In this document: in pieces, positions 39,287 through 47,955 of the stretch | How positions within the stretch are numbered: position 1 is the first letter of the stretch | Layout: every line of letters begins with the position of its first letter | NCBI RefSeq assembly: GCF_000145255.1 | Contig: NC_014394.1 | Location: 2,728,001 to 2,792,000, forward strand | DNA: 64,000 nt | Origin: Gallionella capsiferriformans ES-2 | GTDB taxonomy: Bacteria > Pseudomonadota > Gammaproteobacteria > Burkholderiales > Gallionellaceae | Direction of reading: 5' to 3' | The notes under the pieces: generated by a model | Told to the model about the DNA's origin: nothing | The model's database searches: none | The model's input: the letters and a program-made list of their open reading frames with translations, nothing else | Position numbers and translations under genes: made by a program

Positions 39287-42200
39287 CTACCACTGGTAAG
39301 CTTTAATCGCGGCGATCAATTCAGTCAGTGCTACCTCCATCTGTGCGACTGCAGCCGCACATTCAGGTTCGCCCGCCGTTTTTTCCACCAGTTCGGAAAA
39401 ATGCATCGTCGATTCGGCAGCGTAAATTCCTGCCATGCCTTTAATGGTGTGCGCACTGTGTCGCACGGCAGCAGCATCTCCGCGCAGCGCCCCCTCTTTG
39501 ATCTGTTGCATATGCGATGGCGCATCAAGCAGAAATAAACTTGAAATCTCATCAAACAGTTCACGGCTATCGTCCATGATTTGCCGCGCCTGTTCGAAAT
39601 CGGCCACCGCAAGTACGGCTGCCGGCACTACAGCATCAACTTCGGCACGCTGCACCAGACTATCGAGCTCCTGCCACAACGCTTCAGTGTCAATCGGTTT
39701 AGTCAGATAGCCATCCATACCATTTAACAGACATTCTTCGCGCGCACCCTGCATCGCATGAGCGGTCATCGCCACGATACGAATATGCGCCCCTACTCCC
39801 AGCTGCTGTTCCTGTTCACGGATACAACGTGTCGCATCATAACCATTCATCTCCGGCATATCCACGTCCATCAGAATTGCATCGAATGAACCATTTTGCC
39901 AAAGCTGAACAGCTTCAATCCCATTATTGGCGACGGTCACGGTATGCCCGAGCTTAGTCAGCAGACGCGTCGCCAGCGTCTGATTAACCGCATTATCTTC
40001 GGCCAGCAGCAAATTCAACCGGCGACGCATTTCCTTGAGCGAATGTCGTGTCGTTAACGGTTGCTCGGACACCCCCAACGCCGTCATGATGGCATCGAAC
40101 AACTCCGACTGTGCAATCGGTTTCATCAGATAAGCAGCTACCCCGAGTTCGCGGCAGCGTGACGCGTGACCGCGCTGCCCCTCGGAGGTCAGCATCATCA
40201 ACGTTTTAACAAGATATTCAGGATGCTCACGGATGTGCTCGGCCAATTCAAACCCATCCATATCCGGCATCTGCAAATCCAGCAAAGCCAGCCCGTAAGG
40301 ATGTCCACTAGCCGTTGCGCGCGCCAGTTCATCGAGCGCTTCCTGACCATTGCTCGTCACGACAGGATGCATTTTCCAGTTTGTTAACATCTCCTGCAAC
40401 AGGCGACGGTTAGTCGCATTATCGTCGGCGATCAGCACCGTCATACCCGCGATGCGTCCGGTCTGCTGATACTCCGCCAAAGGACTGACGGACAGCATCG
40501 GCATATCCAGCGTAAAGTAAAAATTGCTGCCTTGCCCGACTTCACTCTCCAGCGCGATGCTGCCGCCCATCAGGCTGACCAGTTGCGCAGAAATGGTGAG
40601 CCCGAGTCCCGTACCGCCATACCGGCGCGTCGTCGATGTATCGGCTTGAGAGAAAGATTCGAAGATAGTCTGAAATTTATCGCGCGCAATGCCAATACCT
40701 GTATCGCGGACACTAAACTGCATACGCATTTGTCCCTCGGGCGCGCCCTTCAGGCATTGCACATCGACTTCGATCTCACCGCTCGCAGTAAATTTGATCG
40801 CGTTGCCGACCAGATTGACGATTACCTGACGCAGACGTCCCGGGTCACCCAGCAGGCGATCCGGCACATCCGGCGCGACATGCAGCAACAGTTCAAGCTG
40901 TTTTTGGTGTGCGCGTACCGCCAGCGATTTCATCGTCTCCCGCAGCATGTGCTCCAGCGAAAACTCAATATTTTCGATATCCAGTTTGCCCGACTCGATC
41001 TTAGAAAAATCAAGAATATCGTTCAGTATCGTCAGCAGGGCATCGGCGGATGATTGAACCAGCCCCAGATACTCACGCTGTTCAGAATTAAGCTCGGTAT
41101 CCAAAGCCAATTCGGTCATCCCGATAATTCCGTTCATCGGCGTACGTATTTCGTGACTCATATTGGCGAGAAAATCGCCTTTGGCGCGACTGGCCGCTTC
41201 CGCCGCCTCCTTTGCCTGCCGCAACGCAGCTTCGGCCTCCCGACGCGCGGTAATATCCGCATTAGTACCAGTCATACGCGTCACACGCCCATTGCTATCG
41301 CGATCGACCACTTTGCCATGCGTATGAATCCAGATCCAGACACCATCCCGGCGCTGTACCCTGAATTCCACCGAATAAAACTCATTCTGCCCTTTGAGTA
41401 CGGCAACTAAATCGCTCTCAATTTTAGCGCGCTCGTCCGCATGAACCAAACTGAACAATTGCGTACTGGTAATGACCACCTCTTGCAGCTCATCTCCCAG
41501 TATCAATGACCAGCGATCACTCAGGTAAACCTGATCGTGCGCAACATCCCAGTCCCATAATGCAAGCCCCGATCCCTCCAGCGCCAGATTGAGGCGCTCC
41601 TGAGCCAGTCGAACGATCCGTTCGCTATTTTTTCGTTCCGAAATATCGGAAAAAGCAACGACCGATCCGTAGCTCACGCCATCGCGAATGATCGCACGCG
41701 ACGTACCTTCAACAGGAAAGGTCGTACCGTCTTTGCGCACAAAGACCTGATCATCACCCTGCCAGTCACCATTTTTGCGAACCGCCAGCAAAATAGGGCA
41801 TTGCTCAGCAGGCAATACATCACCTTCTGCCGTAACGCAATGAATCGTGTCATGCACAGGACGGCCTAACAATTCCTCACGCGTCCAGCCCAACATGTGT
41901 TCAGCTTCTGAGTTCATGTAAGTACAGCGACCTTCGCTATCCTGCACATACAAGCCCTCTCCCATCGTCTCGCTGATGCGCTCATAAAACGCGCGCTGCT
42001 CGGACAATTGCTCTTCAAGCATTTTACGGGCAGTAATATCGGTACGGACGGAGATATATCGCTCCGGCCGCCCCTCTTCATCCATAAACGGCACGATGGT
42101 CGATTCAACCCAGTAAAACGTTCCGTCCCGCCGGCGGTTTCTCACCTCGCCATGCCACACCTGACCGCCCTCAATCGTACGCCACATGTCAGTAAAAAAC

Positions 42201-42988
42201 GCTCTGGAATGGTAACCGGAATTGAGTATGCGATGATCCTGCCCCGTCAACTGATCAGTCGTATATTGGCTTATCTCACTGAACTTACGGTTAACGTAGA
42301 CAATACAACCCCGCTTGTCTGCAATGCTGACGATCGCATGCTCATCAAGCGCCAACTGCTGAAATTCGAGCTCTCTTAGCGCAGAGCTCAACTTATCGTT
42401 AGCCAGCCTTAATTTATTGGCCGCTTCAATATGTAAACTCGTATCCTGAAACGACACTAACGCCCCACTGACCTTACCATTTTGCAAAATCGGACTGGAA
42501 CGGAATTCAACCGGGATAAGTTCTCCGTTACGGCCGGAAAAAATAGCATTGGCCTGCAGTGAAACACCGTCACGAATCGACTTCAAGTGGGGACAGTCTT
42601 CCGGCTGTTGCGCTGAACCATCGGGGAGTAGACATTGCACATGCTCTTGCACTGGCAGTCCGATCAGTTCCTGCTCGGACCAGCCCAGTTTTTTTTCAGC
42701 CGCCGCATTCATAAAGGTCAGACACCCCTCAAGATCGGTGGCATACACACCATCGCTCAGCGTGTTCAGCAGCGTACGCGTCATCTCCGTGTTCTGAATA
42801 CGCATACGCTCATTTACCGCGTTGAGCTCGGCCGTATTCATCGATAACGAGTTCTGCAGCAGGCGCTGCTCCTTATCCACTTCGTGATAATAGCTATCGA
42901 CGATATCGAGGAACGACGTCAGTGCTGCATCAGCCTGAAAATCCTTGCCTAATTGACGCCTCAGCTGACGCTCGAGCAAACGGTGCAT
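39287..42988 (-). CDS. Multi-PAS hybrid histidine kinase with two receivers and Hpt
   Basis: 1233 residues. Four PAS modules (about 70-580) carry repeated YMNSEAEHMLGW/FMNAAAEKKLGW-type cores with PAC tails. The kinase core has the H-box FLANMSHEIRTPMNG (His about 612) and an intact ATPase domain (about 710-830). Two receivers follow (Asp in LLDLQMPDMDG about 904 and LMDVDMPEMNG about 1039), then a C-terminal Hpt (SAHTIKGMAG, His about 1173). No membrane segments, so it senses cytoplasmic signals. It follows the FIST gene by 7 bases; the pair forms one system. Confidence 0.92.
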   Translation of the reverse strand: MHRLLERQLRRQLGKDFQADAALTSFLDIVDSYYHEVDKEQRLLQNSLSMNTAELNAVNERMRIQNTEMTRTLLNTLSDGVYATDLEGCLTFMNAAAEKKLGWSEQELIGLPVQEHVQCLLPDGSAQQPEDCPHLKSIRDGVSLQANAIFSGRNGELIPVEFRSSPILQNGKVSGALVSFQDTSLHIEAANKLRLANDKLSSALRELEFQQLALDEHAIVSIADKRGCIVYVNRKFSEISQYTTDQLTGQDHRILNSGYHSRAFFTDMWRTIEGGQVWHGEVRNRRRDGTFYWVESTIVPFMDEEGRPERYISVRTDITARKMLEEQLSEQRAFYERISETMGEGLYVQDSEGRCTYMNSEAEHMLGWTREELLGRPVHDTIHCVTAEGDVLPAEQCPILLAVRKNGDWQGDDQVFVRKDGTTFPVEGTSRAIIRDGVSYGSVVAFSDISERKNSERIVRLAQERLNLALEGSGLALWDWDVAHDQVYLSDRWSLILGDELQEVVITSTQLFSLVHADERAKIESDLVAVLKGQNEFYSVEFRVQRRDGVWIWIHTHGKVVDRDSNGRVTRMTGTNADITARREAEAALRQAKEAAEAASRAKGDFLANMSHEIRTPMNGIIGMTELALDTELNSEQREYLGLVQSSADALLTILNDILDFSKIESGKLDIENIEFSLEHMLRETMKSLAVRAHQKQLELLLHVAPDVPDRLLGDPGRLRQVIVNLVGNAIKFTASGEIEVDVQCLKGAPEGQMRMQFSVRDTGIGIARDKFQTIFESFSQADTSTTRRYGGTGLGLTISAQLVSLMGGSIALESEVGQGSNFYFTLDMPMLSVSPLAEYQQTGRIAGMTVLIADDNATNRRLLQEMLTNWKMHPVVTSNGQEALDELARATASGHPYGLALLDLQMPDMDGFELAEHIREHPEYLVKTLMMLTSEGQRGHASRCRELGVAAYLMKPIAQSELFDAIMTALGVSEQPLTTRHSLKEMRRRLNLLLAEDNAVNQTLATRLLTKLGHTVTVANNGIEAVQLWQNGSFDAILMDVDMPEMNGYDATRCIREQEQQLGVGAHIRIVAMTAHAMQGAREECLLNGMDGYLTKPIDTEALWQELDSLVQRAEVDAVVPAAVLAVADFEQARQIMDDSRELFDEISSLFLLDAPSHMQQIKEGALRGDAAAVRHSAHTIKGMAGIYAAESTMHFSELVEKTAGEPECAAAVAQMEVALTELIAAIKAYQW

Positions 42989-42995
42989 GGGTAGC

Positions 42996-44111
42996 CTATT
43001 CGTAGAGGGTCGTCAGCGTCATGGTTTGATTATGCAGCTGACACTGCATGACATCACTGAACGGTGCCAATTCGCCATATGAATAGAATCCGGCAATTGC
43101 AGTCGCATCCCCTAATGTTTCCTGAACGATTTCCAATTCTTCCTCGGTCAGTTGCCCCATCACCAGACGGCGGCCCACGCAACTGACCACCAGACACAAA
43201 CCGGCTGCACCATCGCTTGCGGGCTGCGCGGCCTCAGCAGCAAGTCCGGCACTATCAATCAGATTATCCAGATTGGTACGCATCAGTTTACACAGATATC
43301 CTTGAGGAACATCACCGGCAAATGTTAGGCTTTGATCGGCCTCGCTCACCGCCAGCAAAGTACGGATCAGCGCCTTGTCGGACCGGCTCGCCTGCATGCT
43401 CAATGGAAAGCGCAGCCCACTGGCCGGCAAATTTTCAGCCTGCTCGCCCAGATATTTTTTATACAGCGCCAGCGCGGGTTCGCCATCGATTTCATACACC
43501 ACGTTACCCGCCGACTTTGTAACGATGCGCTCGGCACCGAACTCTTCCCATCCGGCAAAGCAACCGCTCTTGACAGTCACGTTCCCATAAAATCCCAGCG
43601 CAGCGATGCGTCCTGATCTCGCCGGTGCATTTGCCATCACCCAAGTTTGGCCAAAACGCGTGCCATCCCCTGCCAGCCCACCCGTGACAGGAATCCCAGC
43701 TGCATTCAAACCCTTGGCCAGTTCACTACCGTTCACCTGCAGTCCGTCTGACAAGATAAACGCATGACGCAAATCGGGAGCCGCCAGCTCCGCCATCAGT
43801 GCAGCCCCCAGCGTCTGAACACTCTCTTGCGGCTGCACATCCACCGTTGCCAAGCGAACCCGAGAATTTTCCAGCTTGACGATGGTCGCTACCATGTCGC
43901 CGTCGCTAATCTCGACACCCATCACGCTGCCTGAAGAAGTGCATCCGATGATATGTGCAGCAGGAAACAAGCTGCATAACTCGCTATAACACGCTTCGGT
44001 TTGAAATGCCGCATCATCGGCAAATACCAAAACCAGATCAGCTGTCGCTGAAAAACTGGGAGCTGGCTCCCAACCTGACTTACCAGACCACCCGATTTGA
44101 CCGATTTGCAT
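42996..44111 (-). CDS. FIST-domain sensory protein
   Basis: 371 residues with FIST N (about 25-215) and FIST C (about 220-355) regions; GLAGDGTRFGQTWVM, AAIAGFYSYGELAP and the paired layout are typical. FIST domains are predicted small-ligand (perhaps amino acid) sensors that lie next to histidine kinases or chemoreceptors. Immediately upstream of the hybrid kinase on the same strand. Ligand not shown by the sequence. Confidence 0.9.
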   Translation of the reverse strand: MQIGQIGWSGKSGWEPAPSFSATADLVLVFADDAAFQTEACYSELCSLFPAAHIIGCTSSGSVMGVEISDGDMVATIVKLENSRVRLATVDVQPQESVQTLGAALMAELAAPDLRHAFILSDGLQVNGSELAKGLNAAGIPVTGGLAGDGTRFGQTWVMANAPARSGRIAALGFYGNVTVKSGCFAGWEEFGAERIVTKSAGNVVYEIDGEPALALYKKYLGEQAENLPASGLRFPLSMQASRSDKALIRTLLAVSEADQSLTFAGDVPQGYLCKLMRTNLDNLIDSAGLAAEAAQPASDGAAGLCLVVSCVGRRLVMGQLTEEELEIVQETLGDATAIAGFYSYGELAPFSDVMQCQLHNQTMTLTTLYE

Positions 44112-44245
44112 GACGCCTCCCCCTTTTTTATTTATATTTATTTACATCGCCCGCCAAACAAAAACTTTTGCAGTGGGATTCTGACACAGATAATTGATAA
44201 AGTGAGACAGGGCAAGTAAAAATGTCGATAAATTTAAGTTATTTA

Positions 44246-44674
44246 TCATAGTTCATAGATATACATAGGCGGATCAGCATACTTGGAGTGCTTTTCCATT
44301 TGAGAAGTAAAAGCTTTGCAGTTAATGGCTAAGCCGTTTTCATGCGACGCCGCCCTGCTGTCCGTGCGGCGCCAGGCATAGCTAAATAACCGCTTAACGT
44401 GCGGTCCGATCAGCGCCACGTCGTTCATGACGCAATACATTTTATTAGTTACTACAAAAAACCTGCTTAAAGAAGACGCCTCGAGAGTCCAATTTTTTGG
44501 GGGAGTGTTAAATTTTACTCGTTCATAACTTTTGAATAACGCCTGATTGCACCTCGGGCATTGCACGGCATACGCCCGAATAAACCTCGACTTGGTACTG
44601 CAACAAATATCGCCCGAAAATAAACAACGTGAGGACCAATTCGAACAGGAGCACTGAAAACAGTAACGTGCCAT
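44246..44674 (-). CDS. Doubtful small Cys-rich protein
   Basis: 142 residues from ATG 44674. Paired cysteines (YCFQC, CPRCNQALFKSYERVKF) suggest a zinc ribbon in the first half. The second half has no recognisable pattern, and an overlapping frame reads nearly as long, so this may be chance or a broken gene. No ribosome site is clear. Included because nothing else accounts for the interval. Confidence 0.25.
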   Translation of the reverse strand: MARYCFQCSCSNWSSRCLFSGDICCSTKSRFIRAYAVQCPRCNQALFKSYERVKFNTPPKNWTLEASSLSRFFVVTNKMYCVMNDVALIGPHVKRLFSYAWRRTDSRAASHENGLAINCKAFTSQMEKHSKYADPPMYIYEL

Positions 44675-44980
44675 TGGCAGAGATAACCGACCTCACATAC
44701 CCTCCTCAATGCAGAAAATGAAGACGCCAATCAACAGTTAGACAAGCTCATTTGGGAGGAGACGAAAATCTGGCAATTACACCTGTCGATTGGCAAGTGT
44801 TAATTTACACGAATAGCTTCAAGTGAGGAATGCGACATTTTGTCGCACCTTTTGACTCTCAATCTCATTCATTCAGTCAATCAACAGATGTACGAAATAG
44901 CATTTGCAGGCGCGCTGAACCTTACGGTATTGAAAAAGCATGGTTATAAACTGGTTACAATTTTCCAAACACCAGAAACG

Positions 44981-45014
44981 ACAAAGGCCTACATTTCTGT
45001 AAGCCTTTGTTTTT
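44981..45014 (+). terminator. Intrinsic terminator at the island edge
   Basis: Twelve-base arms (44981-44992 and 44999-45010) with one mismatch around loop ATTTCT, followed by TTTTT. It abuts the leftmost copy of the tRNA-end sequence at 45016. It may be the original terminator downstream of tRNA-Thr before the islands were inserted, although its T-run is on the plus strand. Confidence 0.7.
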
Positions 45015-45015
45015 A

Positions 45016-45054
45016 TTGGTGCGCCATAAGCGATGAGTCAGGGCAATGGCAAAC
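45016..45054. repeat. Leftmost att-like junction of the tandem islands
   Basis: TTGGTGC (the tRNA-Thr 3' end read on this strand) is followed by GCCATAAGCGATGAGTCAGG, which aligns with the sequence after the 47225 junction (GCCACAGACGATAAATCTGG; about 15 of 20 identical). This marks the far end of the older island A. Confidence 0.6.
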
Positions 45055-45311
45055 AAAAATTTCATTGATTTGACCATCAATTTCGGCAATGCATTTTTAA
45101 ATAGCGACTGGCATGAGTTGGAATTTCTGCTTCACGGAGCGGTAAGCTATCTAATTTTCCGTGCTGCTATCGGTTTAAACCGACTATTTTTAAAACGCAG
45201 CCTTGGTAATAACCAACCAGCTGGCTTGACCATCTGCTCTCGAACAGGCAATTCTCAAACTCGTCCATCCGCTGCCGTGCCATTTCGATAAATATTAAAA
45301 ATCGGGAAAAA

Positions 45312-46118
45312 TTACATATTTGATGCTGCGGCGGCCTTTCTAGCTTCCAATTCGTTGAGTTTTTTCTGAGATACTTCTGACTCTTGGATCCGTTTCGCTT
45401 CCTGTCTCTCAAAGCCATATTTTGTATAAAAAACTAAATCTGCATAAGCTGTACCATCAATCGGATCACGCAACTTGAGGATAACTTCATTTCCATCTTT
45501 GTCTTCCCACTTACTGAAAGTTTTACTAACTTTATCAACATAACTGGAATCTGATTTTGTAGGTTGACCAAATTTATTAACTAAGATTTCTTTGAAATAG
45601 GCGTGAGTTGAGACTTCGTCGGAAGTAGGAGAGGTTGAAATAGCGAGTAACTTATCTTCTCCAACCTCAAAATAATATTTATCATCGCGAAATCCATAGG
45701 TTACATAAAAATTCATTTGCTCAACTCCCATGAACAATTCTTTCTTTCCGCATACTTTAACGCTGTTCTTCTTGTTTTGTAAGCAAAGCTTCTTCAATGA
45801 TACAAATGCCCCAGTTTGGTTAAAAGGAATATCCTTGAACGAGAGAAATTCCTTCGTAGTATTTCTAGTGGATGGTGCAATAGTTGACTTATTTGAGTCC
45901 GTAGATTTATCTTTACCAAAAGTGGCCATGCATGCTGCCAAATCACTTTCTGCTTGACGTGGGTCGACTGATGATGGATTGGCATTAGCATAACTTATGA
46001 GCCTTTGTTTACACCTGGCAACAGCCTCATCAATCGAAATTCCTGAGCCGCTTGAAGTTTGTTGCCCACAGGATGCCAACAAGAATAAGGAACTAAAAAT
46101 ACATAATTGTCTAATCAT
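45312..46118 (-). CDS. Uncharacterised lipoprotein
   Basis: 268 residues. A type II signal with lipobox LASC (Cys about residue 17) predicts a lipid-anchored envelope protein. Several paired cysteines follow in the first 135 residues; the C-terminal 40 residues are charged helix. No domain recognised. Codon use is AT-richer than in the core genes, as for other island genes. It lies at the left end of island A in the same position and orientation as the lipoprotein at the left end of island B. Confidence 0.65.
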   Translation of the reverse strand: MIRQLCIFSSLFLLASCGQQTSSGSGISIDEAVARCKQRLISYANANPSSVDPRQAESDLAACMATFGKDKSTDSNKSTIAPSTRNTTKEFLSFKDIPFNQTGAFVSLKKLCLQNKKNSVKVCGKKELFMGVEQMNFYVTYGFRDDKYYFEVGEDKLLAISTSPTSDEVSTHAYFKEILVNKFGQPTKSDSSYVDKVSKTFSKWEDKDGNEVILKLRDPIDGTAYADLVFYTKYGFERQEAKRIQESEVSQKKLNELEARKAAAASNM

Positions 46119-46275
46119 TTAGATGCCTCAATATACTTGTTTCTGATACAGAAAACACTGATCAATTCAGGGACAGAAGCTGCCATCCAGTCAGAATATT
46201 ATTTATTTACCAGCAAATTTTCGTTTACAGGTCATTTTGACAATTATCCTACCGGAACCAGCACAAACCAGACAG

Positions 46276-46303
46276 GCAATAACAATAACGCAATAACAAT
46301 AAC
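46276..46303. repeat. Perfect 14-base tandem duplication
   Basis: GCAATAACAATAAC occurs twice with no gap (46276-46289, 46290-46303), at the left edge of the GC-rich block. Could be slippage, or the scar of an insertion. Confidence 0.8.
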
Positions 46304-46750
46304 GCCCGCCATAATACACCCGGCTTGCTACCCTTGCTACCCCCTCGCTCGCTGGCCTCTGCCATGGGCCGAGGCACGACACGAACCGCGAAAATTCTGC
46401 CGCCGACCGACCCGCCGGACACTCAAGGTGACGCGAGAGGTACCCGACTCCAAACTGCTGCCGGTGCCGGATTGGGGCAGTCAGGCCGGGTGCGTGGCGG
46501 TGACGACATCGGGCAGTTTCGGACAACTCACCCGCAACCCGACGCCTCAACGCCAGCGAGTCCCCCGCAAGTCCATGCAGCGCAAGGCAGGCGTCAAGTT
46601 CGTCGGATGCGACGGGTATTTCCGGAAAATTTGGGGGATGGAGGGGTCGCAAAACTGGCGCACTGCATCATCACAACACACATCGACCCGACATTCCGCT
46701 TACTGGCAACCTATGGAGAACAGACGATCTGCAAGCGAGACAATGCAGAC

Positions 46751-46801
46751 GCTTAACGTCAAGGTTAATCGGCGGCAATGCGAAGCATTGGCGCGTTGAA
46801 C
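46751..46801 (-). other. Weak attC candidate in island A
   Basis: On the minus strand GTTCAAC at one end and GTTAAGC at the other fit the R'' and R' consensus (RYYYAAC, GTTRRRY), and a central perfect hairpin CAATGC-TTC-GCATTG lies between. Arm pairing beyond the hairpin is poor and 51 bases is short for attC. It follows the broken gene at 46827-47142, where a cassette attC would be expected. Confidence 0.35.
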
Positions 46802-46826
46802 CGATAGTTAAAAATTTGCTGCCATG

Positions 46827-47142
46827 CTATCGATGAGTTGTGATGCCATTGGTTGACGCCAACACCGCACTTTTAATTTTGCTTATAAGGGTGCCAAATT
46901 CATGCATTGAGCAGACAATTGTTTGCGAAAACAAACCTTGAACGCTGCGCCCATCCGGTTCTATTAGAGTTGTGCAAAAATTTGTGGGCAGTCGGTGCTT
47001 GTATTCGCCGATACTCTCGCGGTAAGCATCAATCTTGGACTCGACGAAGTGAGGAATAAGTTCTTGCAATGGAGCGCAGTCCCCTCGTTCTATGGCGATC
47101 AAAGTCTGGCGTCCAATCGGCTCCGATGATGATGTATGGCAC
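46827..47142 (-). pseudogene. Broken small gene of island A
   Basis: A GTG at 47142 preceded by AAGGAAG begins PYIIIGADWTPDFDRH, while the longer frame running to the stop at 46827 (AIERGDCAPLQELIPHFVESK) is in another register. The two parts join into one plausible protein of about 105 residues if one base is gained or lost near 47095-47105. No family can be named with confidence. Whether the shift is real decay or a sequence error is not known. Confidence 0.4.
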
Positions 47143-47225
47143 GGTTATGCTTCCTTTCAAATGCGATGCATCAAATAAAAATAGGCACTAATAATATAGT
47201 GCCTACACTCATACCGAATTGGTGC
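47138..47225 (+). pseudogene. Recombinase 3'-end remnant of island A
   Basis: Reads NAMHQIKIGTNNIVPTLIPN in the plus frame, one or two residues different from the C-terminus of the serine recombinase of island B. Similarity extends weakly about 20 bases upstream of the 68-base repeat (TATGCT...CAAATGCG), then is lost. The rest of this gene has been deleted or replaced. Confidence 0.65.
47158..47225. repeat. Left copy of the 68-base att direct repeat
   Basis: Matches 52588-52655 in the same orientation with two mismatches (47177 and 47196), ending at GGTGC, where the tRNA sequence begins to differ. It contains a perfect 9-bp inverted repeat, TAGGCACTA (47182-47190) and TAGTGCCTA (47197-47205). 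It is the outer boundary of island B. Confidence 0.93.
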
Positions 47226-47252
47226 GCCACAGACGATAAATCTGGGAACTGG
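47219..47252. repeat. Inner att arm of island B
   Basis: TTGGTGC followed by GCCACAGACGATAAATCTGG aligns with the 45016-45054 junction; a further partial copy (GCCACAAGCGATAAATTATT) stands at 47351-47370, next to the lipoprotein stop. These are likely the element-side arms of the attachment site. Confidence 0.55.
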
Positions 47253-47365
47253 ATGCATCATATCACCCCCCCTAATTCAGTCAAACCGAATAATCTAAAC
47301 CAATCATTGGTGAGTAAGATTTTGGAAGTAAATTCCAATTTACCCGCTACGCCACAAGCGATAAA

Positions 47366-47722
47366 TTATTTTTTATCCTTACAGAAATTAAATGCATGAC
47401 ACGTAAATTTGCCTGGGGTTTTTCCTGAAGCATCGTATTTACGTGTACAGCTTCTATTGGAAAATCCAACATACGCACCGTATGAGTTTTTAGCGTTAAC
47501 CTCAAAACAGATGGTGTCCGTATCAAATTTCCCATCAGAGTATTCAGCATATTTTTCATGAAAAAACTCCACATTACGATATTGAACCGACGAAGGGTCC
47601 TTCAAATCGGCCTCAAATGTGGCTTTTGCCCCAGCAATTGCTTTAGACTCATCGACACCTCCGCTACAAGCCGCTAGTGCAAAGCAAACTGAAAAAATTG
47701 CATGTCTGAGAATTATATTCAT
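47366..47722 (-). CDS. Small lipoprotein with DPSSVQYRNV-type domain
   Basis: 118 residues. Lipobox LAAC (Cys about residue 19) after a hydrophobic signal. The mature part has DPSSVQYRNVEFF, CFEVNAKNSYGAYVGF and a C-terminal Cys pair, a pattern I associate with small secreted proteins carried on phages and plasmids. Function unknown. It ends at the partial att arm at 47351-47370, and follows the cassette attC by about 160 bases. Confidence 0.65.
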   Translation of the reverse strand: MNIILRHAIFSVCFALAACSGGVDESKAIAGAKATFEADLKDPSSVQYRNVEFFHEKYAEYSDGKFDTDTICFEVNAKNSYGAYVGFSNRSCTRKYDASGKTPGKFTCHAFNFCKDKK

Positions 47723-47883
47723 AACAGGATCTCTAATAGAATAGTAAATGTATGCTAGGGGTGCCCTTAAATTCGAGACTCTGCGCGTTGCAATTCCCGT
47801 GAATGAGATTCAGTAGGAGGATAGCAAGTAGGCGCTGCGTCATTTCTTTGCCTCAGACAGTAGTGATTGGATGGTCATTTTTG

Positions 47884-47955
47884 GCCTAACGTTAAAGCTG
47901 TGCGGCGTAAACGAAGCGCAGCGTAGTATGCGTCCGAACGAGCGCTTTGTTAGGC
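47884..47955 (-). other. attC recombination site of the gene cassette
   Basis: On the minus strand GCCTAAC (R'') and GTTAGGC (R') are perfect 7-base inverted ends, 72 bases apart, with AAAGC/GCTTT as the next inner arms and GC-rich imperfectly pairing DNA between. The cassette gene's TAA stop lies inside R'', the classic arrangement. Orientation is set by the AACGTTAGGC end. Confidence 0.88.

Larger units (their letters stand above)
44112..45021. other. AT-rich stretch without a convincing gene
   Basis: 910 bases between the FIST gene and the island edge. It holds a weak minus-strand frame (44246-44674, listed separately), a hairpin CGCCGC/GCGGCG at 44348-44371, and plus-strand residues near 44732-44826 that read like the tail of a lost gene (NAENEDANQQLDKLIWEETK). 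It ends in a terminator. Likely eroded DNA from an older insertion, or the original spacer of the tRNA operon. Confidence 0.5.
46119..46826. other. Stretch with a GC-rich block and no supported gene
   Basis: Frames open on both strands at 46203-46799 but contradict each other and match no family; the block 46320-46660 is clearly more GC-rich than its surroundings, as if inserted or relict. It includes the 14-base tandem duplication at 46276-46303 and the attC candidate at 46751-46801. I see no ribosome site or promoter that supports a gene. Confidence 0.5.
45023..47225. mobile_element. Older decayed genomic island A at tRNA-Thr
   Basis: About 2.2 kb between the att-like junction at 45016-45054 and the left 68-base repeat. 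It keeps a lipoprotein gene, a broken small gene, a GC-rich block, a weak attC candidate, and at its right end (47138-47225) the last codons of a serine recombinase gene like the one in island B. No relaxase or intact recombinase remains. Boundaries rest on the junction repeats; that it was once an independent element is inference. Confidence 0.6.

Noticed and set aside
46203-46799. Protein-coding gene on either strand in the GC-rich block
   Set aside because: Overlapping frames on both strands are equally long and none resembles a family or has a ribosome site.
45016-47252. Extra tRNA genes at the left att junctions
   Set aside because: Only the last six or seven bases match tRNA-Thr; no cloverleaf can be drawn.
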